From positions 1 through 64,000 of the forward strand of contig JAJAGP010003229.1 in assembly GCA_025084515.1 (NCBI GenBank): a stretch of 64,000 bases of DNA, read 5' to 3'. Made by a program: the position numbers and the translations under genes. A model generated the notes under the pieces. That model was not told the origin of the DNA. It saw nothing but the letters and a program-made list of their open reading frames with translations, and did no database searches. The stretch comes from Ancistrus triradiatus. Its lineage: Eukaryota; Chordata; Actinopteri; Siluriformes; Loricariidae. Of the stretch, positions 11,612-24,639 are shown piece after piece. Position 1 is the first letter of the stretch. Each line of letters opens with the position of its first letter.

Positions 11612-12109
11612 TAGGATTACATAAGTTTAGGATTACTTACATTTTACTTTACTATGCAGTAGGATTAAATACTAAGATATTAAAATTTCTCCAACATCAG
11701 CTACATGAATTTCCATTATACAAATTCCTGCTATAATTTATGGTGTATTTTAATCCTTTGACTTGCTATCTGAAACACTACCCTTTTATAACAAATGGCC
11801 AATGGGAAAATAATGGAAGTAAGTAAAATAATGGTACCTACACCCCTCACTTTCATTGTGTTCAGTGGTTAATTATGATGTAATTGTTGTATCATCATAT
11901 TGTATCATTTAGCTATAAAGGAACCAGCTGTGTATGGGCTACGTGGGATAGTGACCCTGCTCTTTACAGAGAGGAAGACTGGCCCAGCCTGGAATAACCA
12001 GCATGCAGGAGCACAGTTTCAAATCCCCAGTGCCTCTATATTACACTGACACCAATGAAAGTAGGACGAGTTTTTAAATATATAGTAACCAACTAGAGAT
12101 ATTGAGATT
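11612..12109. other. Unassigned spacer
   Basis: Nothing recognised. Confidence 0.45.
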
Positions 12110-12551
12110 CTTTTATGCTTATTGCTATTTCAGAAACACTCACTTGTAACACCATTCATAATATAAAGCAGATATCTCTGGAGTCTCCACAGACAAACAG
12201 TGGCAGTAGAATTGGTTATACGGAATACCCCACTGACTCTCAGTATGACGTCTCCACTTCTAACAAGTCAGTTCATCAACTTTCTGCTCTGCTGTCTTTA
12301 AACAAAGTTCACAGACAGTTGGTTTGCCAACATTGTACAGAACCTTGACCTCAACTCCATCAGACACCTTGAAAATGCACTGGAAAGCCAAAAGTAAGCC
12401 AGGGATTATTGTCTAACATCAGAAGCCGACATCACAGTCTTGTTCCATAATATAGTGGTAAGCCCTGCTAGAAGAACAAAGGCTGCATACAAATACTCAT
12501 GTTTTGGATCTAATCTTTTGGGTGTCCACAAACTTTTGTCTATATAGTGTA
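12110..12551 (+). mobile_element. Tc1-C deletion derivative
   Basis: The 3' end has the block GTCCACAAACTTTTGTCTAT before ATAGTGTA. Upstream, transposase C-terminal blocks remain: ACCTTGACCTCAACTCCATC (the DLNSI motif) and a block with TGTCTAACATCAGAAG. The 5' part shares CTCCACAGACAAACAGTGGC with the copy at 40859. The coding centre is deleted. Confidence 0.75.
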
Positions 12552-12744
12552 TGTCTGATGAACAGGCACTAACTGACCTCATATCAACACTACATATAAT
12601 TGAGTAAAGACAACCATAATGCCAATAATAATCTGTTGTGCTGAAATAATTGAAACATTTATGTTAAACAACTGCAGTGATGGGCAGAACAGCCTATAGC
12701 GCCTGTAGAGCTAATGGTACATAACCTGGTGTTTTGGCTCTTTA

Positions 12745-12866
12745 ATGGGCGCCACAGTTCTGCAGTGGCTATTGCTAAACAGCTCCAGATATCTGGGTTT
12801 GAGTGTTTCCTGTGTAGAGTTTGCACGTTCTTTATATGTCTGCGTTTTTCCTTTGGGAACTCTGTG
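12745..12866 (+). repeat. SINE-B fragment, degenerate
   Basis: A tRNA-like head with CAGTTCTGCAGTGGCTATTG is followed by a GGGTTTGAGT box B-like stretch and the TGTAGAGTTTGCACGTTCT block. Confidence 0.55.
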
Positions 12867-12869
12867 TTG

Positions 12870-15589
12870 TTGTATAAAATGAACAAAATCAATCTTGATG
12901 CTTGGAAAGCTTTTGGGTTGTGTCTGAAAAAGTAATGTTACCACAACTGTGAACATCGCTCTACCCTTGGCCTTCATCAAATAGGTACTACTGTAAAATA
13001 TAAGGCTTCTTTGAGGCATAAAGAAAGGCTTTGGTCAGTAATTAAACCAAAGCAAAGTTATGAACCTAGGTGCACAAGCATTAGGAAAAAATGATGAGAC
13101 ACCACACGGAGGATTACTTAGATGAGTGATTACTCAGCGCGAGGCTAGATGATGCCCAGAGCGAAAAGATGACGATTGATTTTGCAATAAACATGAGCTG
13201 TGGATCAAGGTGTATAAGACCATGGTAAACATAAGCCTTGTTTCTATCTGAGGAGGTTTGAAATGAGTGCTTTCCCCCAAAGGACCAGGAACAAAATCCT
13301 AGAAGGATAGTTCAAGGAAATGCTATCTTGCAATGGCAGCTCATTCACTGTTCACCACATCAGCACTGACTGATTGAACTGCCTCTTTAGAACCCATGCT
13401 GTGTCATTGTGCAGTCTCTATTCATTCTGTAGAATGAAATCACATCCTTCCATGGATCTCATGGGCCTTTAACAGAGCTGTATTCAGAGCTGGGGATTTA
13501 AGTTCATGGTAGAACAATACAGCCGTATTTCTTTTTGTTGTCTTGGATTTTGCAGCAGTAAAGTGTATAAGCTGCTAGAAGGTGTATATGTTTTAAGAAT
13601 TAATTTGGATGTGTTTCCAATTCAAATTTTTAATGAATAAACAATAAATTTATTTCTGATATTTTCATAGATGCACTATTTGGAACTGCATGTTATGGAT
13701 TTGGTTGTCGTCCGAACACCATATTGCATACTGTACTTAGTAATGCTATGTGGGATGCTGTATGTTGACTAAATAGCCAAGATACTGCAGCGTTTCTCAG
13801 ATACTGATTTATTTAATACCAACATTGATCACCATAATGATTTTCTTTTTACCCATTTAAGATGTGTAAAAGCATAAGTCACTGTAAAGCTGCAAGCAGT
13901 GCATTGTTTCCATCAGACTCTCCTTACCCCGATCTCTCGCTCTGACACGCCCACACACATTTATGGGATGAGAAACTGCCTTTTATGTGTCAGCGCAACG
14001 TTGTTGTATTTATGGCAATGTGCAGATCTAGAACATGGAATTCACTTAAGTAGTACAACCTTTGACTCATCAATTTGGTGTTTATAAGGAGCACAAAGCT
14101 GGCCAAACACTGCTCAGCATTCAGTCTGCTCATGCCTATGCCGCATGTGTTTAATAAAACTTTGTGTTTAATAAGTTTGTAAGGCATCATAGCCTGCACC
14201 TGCGAAGGTCATATATGGGACATGTATGTTAATTACCTTAATAATAAGGATAATATCCTTACGGGACCATTGACTTGTATAGAAACAGACCTTGTCTAAG
14301 TGGACATTACCTGCATACCTGTATGTCATAAAGAAATAATAACATGCACAGTTTCCAGTTAATGTGGCAATCCTAACTTGTAATGACACTCAGTGGGCAA
14401 TTTATCAGGTAAAGCTCTCATACAGGTTCTTGCATACAATGACTTTTGCCTGTAAATTGTTATGTTCATTTGTCAATCCCTTTAACCCTGTCCATCTATA
14501 GGGGGTCACCACATTACCAACACTGACCAAATATTGTTGAGTGATGGACTATTCTCACGACAGCAGTGAAACTGATGTTGTACTTTTGTGTTGTGCTGGT
14601 TTTAGAGCAAAAGATGCGGCATTGTTTTGTTTTTAAAGGTAACACACAAGTAATTTGTTGATACAGCTTTTAGGAACTTTGTAGCTGATATTTATGTGCT
14701 CTGTTCCAACCCCACAAACAAATAACAAATTCAGACTTGAAAACTTTTAAAGGCTTCTTTTGAAAGCTGAAGATGTATGCATTGTTAAGGCGATGTTCTG
14801 GAAAAATGCGTAATCCTAAAGCATCAACTGACGGTCATATGGATGAAAATAAAATACACCACTGGTTAGGAGGCAGATGCAAACATTGTGAATCGCTTAA
14901 GTAAACATAATAAATAAATAAGGAATGTGATGTGAAATGGTGCCCAGGAATACATACAATTCACCTTAAACTATTGCAGCTACAACTGTATTTAATATCT
15001 CTTGTCCCCTGAGTGGAATGTGAATACAAAATACTACTGTTTTGGGGAAAAACCTGCATGCACACTGCCAGTAGTGCTTAAGTCAAGACATAACTGAACT
15101 GTAAATATATCCAATATATATTCAGTGTTTACCAGTTAATATGTCTCCATAAGATAAGTATACAGATCTGCTTTAATCTCCATGTTTACTACAGTCTCAT
15201 GAAATGTAAAGCATGATTCCACATGCTTGCTCATTCTTTCTTGGAAAAAATAAAAGCATTTCTCATAATTTCTAGGTTACTCCCATATAAAAAACCCATA
15301 TTAATCTGTACCAACTAGGAAGAACCAGGATAACAGCCAATAGTTATTAATGCTTTACTTAGGGAAAAAAGCAGTGGCATGCAGTTAGGCCCTTAAGCGA
15401 AGGAGTAACAAACAGGTGTATGTAAAATAGTATACAGATATTTACAATTTACAATATTTATTTCCATGAACAAAGTAAAATCAAAAACATCAATGAATTC
15501 CATAGGCTAATATGCATTTTCTTAGTTGCTATAGTGTGCATATACTGACTGAGAGTGGTACTAACCAATCAAGAAACTGCTCATTAAAA
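12870..15589. other. Long unassigned spacer
   Basis: In 2.7 kb I see no gene, transposon end or RNA. Base composition is AT-rich. ORFs are short and carry no motif. Confidence 0.5.
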
Positions 15590-17335
15590 TCACTTTCAGA
15601 TCTATTTATATAGCGCTTTTTACAATGGAGCATTGTCTCAAAGCAACTTTACAAGTTTAGATTATCTCCTAATAACTACGTCCAATCCCAAATTGAGCAA
15701 GCCTAGGGCGACAGTGGCAAGGAAAAACTCCCTGAGTGTTATAGGGAAGAAAACCTTGGGAGGCTCAATATTCAAAAATGGACAGACCCAACCTCCTTGG
15801 GGCGGCGTAGATGATAAATCTAAGAGCAAAAAAAAAACTAAAGTCATGGAGGTCAAAGTTCGAAAAAAAAAAAATGTGAAGTATGCACATCGGCATTAAG
15901 TGGCCCGGTTTTATGGTGGGGCTGGAGCTAGTGATGACGGAAGCAAGCTTGGGTGGAGCTACAGCGGATGAACATCATGTGGTGGGGCCGGGAAACTGCC
16001 GGAACACAGCTCGGAGAGAAAAAACAGAAAATGTAAATTAGTTATTGATTAAGAGCACAGTGTCTATTAACAATCACTGATGCCATGTGTAGCATGAGAC
16101 ACCCGGCCAGCATTAGCTATAGCAGCAGCATTAGCTAGAAAGAGGAGAGGAGAAACTGGTAGGTAAACACAGCCAAGAGGGATCACATGAGACATTGGCA
16201 ACCACACGGGAGGAAGAAGACAGCAACCCAAACGTCTCTGATTCACCATAAGACTCTTTGACTATGAACCCCCCCAGCTCTGCCCTTATTCTAAGGCAAG
16301 GATGGCATTGAGTCAAGATCACGAGGACCGAAGCCCGTTCGGCCAGTACCCTCCCCAGACCGGCCCACTCGGACACTCCCGGTTTAACGGACAAGGGCAG
16401 GCAGGCCAGGGGGGAACATCCCCGGACTCCAGACTCCTGCCCCAGTGACCCCAAGCCATTCCATCCAGGGGCATCCTGGTCTTAAAATCTAGTCAAAAAG
16501 CCCTGTTGTAAAATAAAGTATAATAATGTCTTTAGCCTAGACTTAAAAATTTGGAGAGTGGTCTGAGTTTCTTCTCGAACGAAAGTGGGAAGTTTTATTC
16601 CATAGTTGGGGGGGCCATGTATGAGAGGAAAGCTTTCCCCCGGCTGTGACTTTTTTTTAATTCTAGGGAACTAACAAAAAGAAGTCCCTGCACCCTGCGA
16701 ACGAAAAAAACGAGTTGGGATTGTAAAATTCTAAGAGTTCACTCAGATAATGTGGGGCCAGGCCATGTAGAGCTTTATAAGTTAAAAAAAAGGAGTATTT
16801 TGTAATCAATGCGGAATTTGACTGGTAACCAGTGTTGTAGTGATGATAAAAAACAGGAGTGATATGATCAAATTTTCTAGTTCGAGTTAGCACTCGGGCA
16901 GCTGCGTTCTTAACTAACTGAAGTTTATTTATAGATTTACTAGAGGCTATCCAGTAAGATAAGTTAAGGCATTATTACAGTAATCCAACCTTGAGGTTAT
17001 AAACGCATGAACAAGTTTTTTTCTGCATCATTAAGAGAGAGGATATTTCTAAGTTTAGCGATATTACGTAATTGAAAAGAAAGCAAAATTCAAAAGTGAT
17101 GCTGCTAATGTGCGCCAATCCAAGGAGGAGAGATCTGAAATCAAAAATGTGGACCCCTAAAGTTTTTTATTTTTACAGACGGACTGGGCAATACTGGACA
17201 GCCATCTAGATTTAGGATAGATGTAGCCAACCTGTCTCTCACAGCCTTGGGTCCCACTAATAGAACCTCAGTTTTATCGGAGTTAAGTGAGAGAAAATTA
17301 AATAACATCTACTGTGAAAAGTCATTTAATGCTTT
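15590..17335 (-). pseudogene. CR1/L2-clade LINE, ORF2 3' part plus 3' UTR
   Basis: Read on the minus strand, this starts inside a reverse transcriptase. Blocks in order are LSLNSDKTEVLLVGPKA (~17240-17300), QLRNIAKLRNILSLNDA (~17040), LDYCNAL (~16970), KLQLVKNAAARVLTRTR (~16890), YKALHGLAPHYLSELLE (~16760) and FKSRLKTLL (~16510). These are C-terminal RT blocks of L2-clade LINEs. A long 3' UTR follows and ends near 15590 in the terminus whose plus-strand form is TTTATATAGCGCTTTTTACA. Frameshifts and stops interrupt the frame, and the 5' part, endonuclease and catalytic RT core are missing. Its 3' UTR recurs at 21562, 59338 and 59997. Confidence 0.85.
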
Positions 17336-17394
17336 TAGAGTACAGAAAAATATTGCACAAAGACTTGCTTCCCACAACTGAATAGTTTTTTTCT

Positions 17395-17640
17395 AAAGAG
17401 GAATGAGCACATGTTATTTTTCAACTAGATAATGATCCTGCTCATATTACGAAGAAGAAGTGGCTTGAGAACAAGTCCATGTGTTGACATGGTAAGAGTC
17501 CAGATTTGAAACCTGTAGAGAATATTTGGTCTCACCTTAAACACATACACATACTAACTACTGGTAAACTGTTTGACGACAGGACTACAACAATATTGAC
17601 TCTTCTTTCTACAAAAACCTGTCCTCAGGTTTAAGAAAAT
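17395..17640 (+). pseudogene. Tc1-F transposase fragment
   Basis: With a few frame changes the translation gives LDNDPAHITKKKWLENKS and SPDLKPVENIWSHLK. These cover the second aspartate and the last acidic residue of the Tc1 DDE catalytic core. The family differs from the others in the window. No terminal repeat was recognised. Confidence 0.7.
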
Positions 17641-18990
17641 CAAAATGAAAAGCTATCCCATAATAATTAATTTTGTCTGTTTATTTCATTCTTGCCAATG
17701 TAATGACCAATTATTTGTTGTCAAGACATTTAAAAGCTTAAAATCAGGGCTTAATTTCTACCATAATGCAGAATACTGCTTCTTTTAATAAGCTCCCTCA
17801 CGGTCAGCCACTGACTCACTTTAAGCCTGCAATGCTTGCAGCTCTTTTCATAGCTATTTTCCATAAACACAGGCAAGCTCTAAATAAAGCTTCACTGTAA
17901 GCAAAATTCCTGGTGTTCCTGCTTCTTCTTTGATGCTATACGTTGAGGATTAATTTTGTTGTAAGTGCTTTGTGAATAATTTATATTTTTCACTCAGAAG
18001 CTTGAGTAACACAAGTAACAAATTATTGTATTAATCAGTAAATGGAATGGGATTACAAGAATTTAAACTGTATTGCGTTACATGACTTTGTTACAGGGAA
18101 AAGGAATTTACTGTAATATGTTACTTTGCAGTATATTGTGCTATCCCCAGCACTGCTGATATGGATTGAACCAGCCAGCAGATGATCAGCAAAGTAGAGA
18201 AATCTATGCATTCACCACCTCAGCCCCATATTGGTCAAGACATTCTGTATTCCTTTTATCCTGTCCTGGGGAATTTATTAGTGACCCACAGACTTGACCT
18301 GTGTGTATGTGTTAATGGTCATTTGTCACACCCTGCCTGGTCTGACAGCTCACACCCTGGGAAGGTAAGTGGTCTGCCTTTGCACATATGCTAAGGGCTC
18401 TTAGATGGGAAGATACAAGCATTTGCCAAGTCTTTTTGCCCTCATCTTTCACAGGACATTTGGAAATATTTATTACGTTGTGTGTTAGTGCATGAGGGGA
18501 AGACAGGGAATGCAGTTATGGCCTTGCTGTAACCTTAATAATTAGACACCTACATGCCAACAAACTATCAGAATGAAAGACTTTTCAACTATCCTCAAAG
18601 ATACGCACATGGAATTTGCTAGATGTTATGTGAAGTTTAACTGGAACCATGTTGAGGGAACAGAGAACGATGACAAATAAACTTTTGCAACGAATAGTCA
18701 AAGGTGTGTTGACTATAAAATATAACAAATCCCTGATGTTGAAGACTGTTTTTGGACTGCTATTCCTCCATATGGCTCAAGAATACACGGCATTATGGAC
18801 TATGGAGATTTCAAATGAAAATCTGACTGCTTCTACCAAGAAGCTACAACAATAATGACTCCATATCAGTCACCTGACCTACATCTCGACAAAACTGTGA
18901 GCAAGTAGAGTCCACAATTTAGGCCCTATGAGCCTGAAGCATCTGGGTAGTGTTTCTGATCAAGCATTACACAAGACTGCACTATTGTGT
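17641..18990. other. Unassigned spacer
   Basis: No gene recognised. The stretch 18600-18900 has a weak Tc1-like texture (a broken 68-codon ORF ending in QQ, then SPDLHLDK-like text) but is too decayed to assign. Confidence 0.4.
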
Positions 18991-18992
18991 TA

Positions 18993-20090
18993 CAGTGGTG
19001 CTTGAAAGTTTGTAAACCCTTTAGAATTGTCTATGTTTCTGCATAAATATGAAACATTGTCAGATTTTCACACAAGACCTAACATTAGACATAAAGAACC
19101 ACATTTAACAAAGGAGACAAAACTATTATCTTGGTCATATATTCACTAAGGAAAATCCAGTATTAATATTAGTGAGTAGCAAAAGTTTGAGAACCTCTAG
19201 GATTAGCAGTTACATTAGAGTCAGGTGTTTTCGATCAGTGGTAGCTGTTGATGCTCATCAAGCTGGAAAACGCTACAAAACCATCTTAATAAAAATTATT
19301 TTAGATTCCACCAATGCACAGTCAGACAGACTGCATACAAATGAAGCAATTTCAAGGCCATTATTACTCTCCCCAGAGGTGGTTGTCTACTAAAGGTCAT
19401 TCCAAGAACAAGGCGTGCAATAGTCCATGAGGTCACAAAGGAACTCAGGGTGTCCTCTAAGCAACATAAATCCTCTCACACACTTAATGTTCATGACTTT
19501 ACCATCGGAAGGAGAACACTGAACAACAATGGGGTGGCCACTGCTCCCCAAAAAGAAACATTGCTGCCTGTATGTGGTTTGCTAAAGATCATGTGGATGA
19601 GCCACAAGGATATTGAAAAAATATTTTGTGGACGGATGAGACCAACAGAGAAATTGTCATTTAGTTGAGAAGCGTTATGTCTGGAGAATGGAAAACAATG
19701 CATGTAAAAATAAGAGTTATATCCCATCTGTTAAACATGGTGGTGGTAATATCGTGGTTTGGACATGTTCCTTGATGGACAAATAAATTCTTTTGTTGTA
19801 CTCGCTAATTCTAAAGAAATGTCAAGACATCTGTCTGTGAACTAAACCGCAAGAAAATGTGGATTAGGCAGTAAGAGAGCAACCTCACGTATTTGTGCTA
19901 CTCACAGATGGGAAACAATGGGTCATTTTTCTCAATAAATAGGTGACCATTATAATATGGTTTGTCTCATTTGTTTAATTGGGTCCATCTACTTTTTGGT
20001 ACTGTTTGGAAATCTGCTGATGTTTTAAGTCATATTTATGTGGAGATATAGAATAATCAAAAGCATCAAATGCAGAAGTGCCAGTATCTG
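18993..20090 (+). mobile_element. Tc1-D copy B, decayed
   Basis: The left end has CAGTGGTGCTTGAAAGTTTG after TA (18991-18992). The right end is eroded: blocks such as CTGATGTTTTAAGTCATATT are present near 20015, but the last ~40 bp no longer match. The transposase is on the plus strand. Recognisable pieces are AHQAGKRYKTI (helix-turn-helix, ~19250), TLNNNGVA (~19520) and DEPQGYXKNILWTDETN-like text (~19600). Many frameshifts break it. Confidence 0.8.
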
Positions 20091-21215
20091 TGACAGGTGG
20101 TTTTATAAAAAAAATATAATTTGCAATAATTCTGGACAATGCAGCATCTGCCTAGTGAATATTTGTACAGTTATTTTATCAGTTCACGTCAAGAAAACAA
20201 ATACTTCCAGAGACAAATCTGACAGTGACACAGCACAGACATGTATCTAAATGGGAGCAAATGATTGGTGTGTATATATGTGCACTTGTCCTATACTGCC
20301 TGCGGGCATATCCTGCAATGTGTGTGCTGAACTTTATGTGGCATGTGTAGCGGGTGGGAATTCATCCTGAAAGCAATGACAGCCCAGCGTACTAAAATAC
20401 CCCCTTTATTGCTCGTAGCTAACTTCAAATTATTTATCTAACACCAGTGTGGTTTTAACATCATCAAGTCGATTCTGGCTCATTTACTGGCCAGGCGCAT
20501 ATGCCACCTCTTGCAAGATAGAGTAGACGTGTTCCGCCACTCAAACAGGAATCTTATTATCAGAGTCACTAGCTAATAGCTGCCAAAGTTCCAGGAGTGG
20601 TTAAGTCATTTTCTTTAAGTAGGTGAAAGTAGACTGCCTCGTCACTTTACAGAGTTGAGGCATTAATATTCAATCTGTGTGAAGTTCCTGATGAGTCCTT
20701 GCAGCTCTTCTTCCAAGTTCTCTCTCTCCAAAATGCAGTGACGGATTCGACAACCGCTGTAAAAAGATAAGTAGTGAGCAGCAGCTATCGGCTATGAACA
20801 CCCCAATGCAGCATGGTGCGTTCAACTCTGGGGGAATTACTGTGTACAGATGAGGACTTTCACCTCAATCCTCTTCTCATTAGCTTTTTGTAATGAAAAT
20901 GCAGCAGCAGCAGCAGCAGTCGGTTGGAATTCGTTTGCTGCTTACCCGCACAGAAAAGATAACTGGAGCGTCTGAAATTGAGCAGGTGCTTCAATGGTAG
21001 CACATATTCTTTTAATGATTTAATATGGAATTTACTACAGTGTTGAAGTGCTTTTCTTATTCCAGAACCGCTAGGATTAATATAAACCCTCCACTCTGCT
21101 GCAAAGGCCTTCTACTACGACTGGAAAATGACGACCCGGATTTGATTCCTTAAAATCAAAAGATGGTGAATGGCCCCAGACACTGATGTTACATCATAAT
21201 GCCATATTTGGCATA
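20091..21215. other. Unassigned spacer with (CAG)6
   Basis: No gene seen. A perfect (CAG)6 run lies at 20902-20919. Some stretches are richer in G+C than the surroundings, without a supporting ORF. Confidence 0.45.
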
Positions 21216-21218
21216 TCC

Positions 21219-21861
21219 GGGGCCATATTCATAAAGATTCTAACAATACTCTTAGTGAGCTCCTAACTAGCTAGGCGTTTTAGCTTAAGAGTTATTCAGA
21301 AATGATCTGAGAGCAACTCTGAGCAAGGAGAATACACAAACGTTTATCTCAATGATATGGTAGAGTTGACCCAGTTGCTAGGTATGACACATTCACATTC
21401 AAGATTGTGATTGGTTGTCATCCCCGTCACTCACTCTCTCTGACTCTCACAAACGGAAACGGACATACAAACAAGCTCTTAAGTAGGGAAATACTGTATA
21501 GCCTATTATAAGCCTTTGACATAACAGACATAGGCTATTTCTGCATATCTGCATATAGCTAGTCAAGTCAAGTCAAGTCAGATTTATTTATATAGCGCTT
21601 TTTACAATGGAGCATTGTCTCAAAGCAACTTTACAAGTTTAGATTATCTCCTAATAACTACGTCCAATCCCAAATTGAGCAAGCCTAGGGCGACAGTGGC
21701 AAGGAAAAACTCCCTAGTTCTAGGAAGAAACCTTGGGAGGACCAAGACTCAAAAAGGGACCCAACCTCCTTGGGCGGCGTAGATGATAAATCTAAGAGTG
21801 AAACTAAAGTCGTGGAGTCAAAGTCAAAGTCTTAGCACAAAGAATCTTTATGAATACGGCC
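21219..21861. mobile_element. Harbinger-like MITE with L2 tail inside
   Basis: The left end GGGGCCATATTCATAAAGAT and the right end (the inverse of GGCCGTATTCATAAAGATTC) are matching terminal inverted repeats of about 22 bp. Ends of this type are common in PIF/Harbinger-type fish MITEs. The centre has CTTAGTGAGCTCCTAACTAG. The interior is interrupted by an L2 3' UTR copy at 21562-21838. No transposase is present. Confidence 0.6.
21562..21838 (-). repeat. L2 LINE 3' UTR copy
   Basis: The stretch from TTTATTTATATAGCGCTTTT through the CTCCCTAGTTCTAGGAAGAA region to CCTTGGGCGGCGTAGATGAT matches the 3' end of the LINE at 15590. A (AAGTC)n-type run at its terminus (21562-21582) is typical of the 3' end of such copies. 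It is severely 5' truncated. Confidence 0.8.
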
Positions 21862-22143
21862 ACTGATTTGAAAGTGAAATTAAAAGGGGTGGGGATGGGT
21901 TGGAGGCCTCTATGTAGTCCAGTAAAATTTTTTTTTCTAGGGCTGTAGTAAAGACCACAAATAGCTGAGATTGAGTCAAGTCTGAGTCAAAAGGATGTCG
22001 AATCCAAGTCATGATAGTGAGTTCAAATGAAGGTGAGAACAAGTCAACACCTGAATTAAACTATTCTGAATTGAAATGTAACTGGTCCCTGTCAAAATGC
22101 TTTTGAAGAAAGGATTTCTGCATACCAGTTTCATTGAGTCTCC

Positions 22144-22330
22144 AAGGGTAGCACTGTGGTGCAGTAGGTAACATTGGAAGGTGGATTTGTTGCTAAACCT
22201 CCAGGGTTTCCTTGTGCCCATGTCCATTTCCTCTGGATATTCTGCATTCTTCCCACTGCTAAAACATACTGTTAGGTGGATTGGCTGTTCTACATTGCAC
22301 TTATGCTTGTGTCTGGTAGGGGGTTGACGA
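22144..22330 (+). repeat. SINE-B fragment, degenerate
   Basis: The head GCACTGTGGTGCAGTAGGTA is clear. The remainder has a TTCTGCATTCTTCCCACTGC stretch and a CTACATTGCACTTATG stretch that follow SINE-B order loosely. Confidence 0.5.
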
Positions 22331-22339
22331 CTTACCAAT

Positions 22340-23410
22340 AGTGCTCACAGACTGGGGTCTGGTCCCACTGGTTACAGTAAATTGCTGTTTTGTAATTGTA
22401 AATCTTCTATGATTGTACAATTTCATTCAACTGAAAATATTTTAACAGTATAGGCTATCCTTAGTTATTCAATTGGCTCCTTCAATTTCCTTTTTCAATT
22501 CAGACTTGTAAGCTCATAGGAAAGGTCCGAAATGAAAATCTTGCCTGGGTATTCATGCTTTGTGTGATTTCTGCAGAGCAAACTGAGCTAAAGTCGATAT
22601 TACACCAGCTTTTACCCAAGAGCTTTAGGAGAAATGAAAGCTTCTCTGATCCCCTGACTAAGGTCAGGAAATAGATCAGAAAAACAGAGAGGCCACTAGT
22701 CCTGGCATCAGAACTCAGGAAAGCAGTAGCACGGTAGTCTGAATTTTTGTCAGCTCTGCTGCGAGACAAGAAGTGTCACAAGCTGTTTAAGCTGCAAGAA
22801 AAAGGCCAGGCCCAGCTTTAATCTGCTTTGGGGTCTCACCAGTTCGTGGAGACTTCCAGCTACAGGGAAGCCAATCATCCACAATGTCCATCAAACACAT
22901 TTGTTGTTCCACCACCGTCTCCTGAGCAATATAAGGGCAGCGGGCCGATGGCGGCAAGTCACAGTCGATTAAATATTGACTATGAAAGTGGCTTCACAGT
23001 TTTGTGAGAGGGTTTCGTTCACTGGATGAATGACCAAATAAATACAGACAGAATTTTACAGAATAGATGACGCTCATTCAGGAGCATAAAGCGCTATTAA
23101 TACAGCAGGGCAACTGGCATTGCTTTCAGGACAACTTAAGACGCACACTTTGTAGTTGATTTGTGGTGCATTGAACCATGAATGTTTGCTTTTTCATCCA
23201 AGAATTTCAAAGATACAATTAAATTTGGTTCTGACAAGCCAGGTGAACAATATACAGGTATGCGTCACATAACATGATACACTCTCTGAACTCGTGGATG
23301 TTATGTGAACACAACAGAGTAACAGCCATTAATTATGACAATCAAGACACTATTATTATTTTATATAGGGTTATATATATATATATATATAATATATATA
23401 TATAGTTTAA
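22340..23410. other. Unassigned spacer
   Basis: No gene recognised. An imperfect (TA)n run lies at 23371-23404. Confidence 0.45.
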
Positions 23411-23417
23411 CAGACCT

Positions 23418-23885
23418 ACAGTACTGTGTAAAAGTCTTAGACCACCATTATATTAGATGTACCATTTTTTAAACAATGGTGTAATGACCATATAAACTTC
23501 TTTTTCAGTCTCTTTATTAGAATACAACCAGAAAATACAGGAATGTGTATGCGGCATTGAAAAACTGAAAAAAAAAAAAAGTCGAAAATATAGTTTATAT
23601 ACACTCCAGTGGCAAGTATTTTGTGTGACCTCTCTTAGTACTTGCATAGTAGCAGCATCTGGCAGCTTCATCGGGATGCCAAGTTGACCCTTCTACAGTC
23701 AGAAGAAGCTTGATCAGGAATGGTCTTTTGGGAACAGGGGACAGGGTGAAAAGGCTACAATATGTTAAAGCTCACAAAGTTTGGAATGAAGATCAGTGGG
23801 AAAGAGTATTATGGAGTAACAAATCCAAGTTTGAGATTTTTTGGTCCAATCGTCAACAATATATTATATATGTTAATTATACCAT
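23418..23885 (+). mobile_element. Tc1-G 5' end plus partial transposase
   Basis: The left end has ACTGTGTAAAAGTCTTAGAC, a Tc1-type terminus; a related block, ACTGTACAAAAGTCTTAG, lies alone at 888-905. After an A-rich run, the plus strand codes for TVRRSLIRNGLLGTGD (DNA-binding domain end). This continues into AHKVWNEDQWERVLWSNKSKFEIF, where the first catalytic D of the usual SDESKFEIF is replaced by N. The 3' half is absent. Confidence 0.7.
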
Positions 23886-24639
23886 AGCTAAAACAACAAA
23901 TATAAAGGTAGCGTAAAGTTTGCAAAGATGTTGCCTGCACTGAAGATTTGCAGTGAGTACTTGTACTGTACTCAGTGGTCTAAGATGCTTGCCAAAGTGC
24001 ATCACAGAGCCTGGGAGTGTGCCCTGGTGGTGCCTTTCATTTGAATGGCACACTTTGATGGTAGGCACTGGTTCTCTGCAAGTCTAACCAGGATATGTGA
24101 AAAACAAACCAACAAACAAAAAAAAAACCAGACAGTTTCCCCAGGTGAACTCTTCTTCAGACGTCCTTTCCCTCTGCCAATGTAAATTCTTAGAAAAACG
24201 CAACTCATTTTGCATTTCATGTATTCAAGGTCACAGTGCCGCTTGCTACTGTTGTTGCATAAATCAGTGGATAATGTAATTGCCTGAGATCAAGCTACAA
24301 AGTCTATTACTATTAATTCCCTGCACTCCTCTAGCGGCACTTAAGGTGGCATTATGAACACTCAAAAAACATTATTTCAGTCAGCTGAACTGCTGCAGCT
24401 CCCATTTCAGCAGCAAGGGGGATACATAATGTGTGGTAGACTCTGTGTGGCAGACTTTTTGCCTGTTTATTGTTTAAAAAAGCATACTAATGCGTATCTC
24501 ACTTCGAAAAGATTTTAAATCCAACAAAACCTAAATTGAAGCTTGAGGGCCCAGTTGTTGCTTGTAGTTTTGATGTTTTCCACTTGCTATTGTGAATTTG
24601 TGTTTACATGGTTTTCATATATATATATATATATATACA
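23886..24639. other. Unassigned spacer
   Basis: No gene recognised. An (AT)n run lies at 24618-24638. Confidence 0.45.

Noticed and set aside
16131..16454. 107-codon minus-strand ORF
   Set aside because: It lies in the 3' UTR of the L2 LINE and is not conserved in the sister copy at 59997-60560, which has indels there.
18600..18900. Possible further Tc1 transposase fragment
   Set aside because: Only scattered residues fit, and no block of the catalytic core is convincing.
20902..20919. (CAG)6 as a coding glutamine repeat
   Set aside because: No open frame of useful length surrounds it and no splice context is evident.
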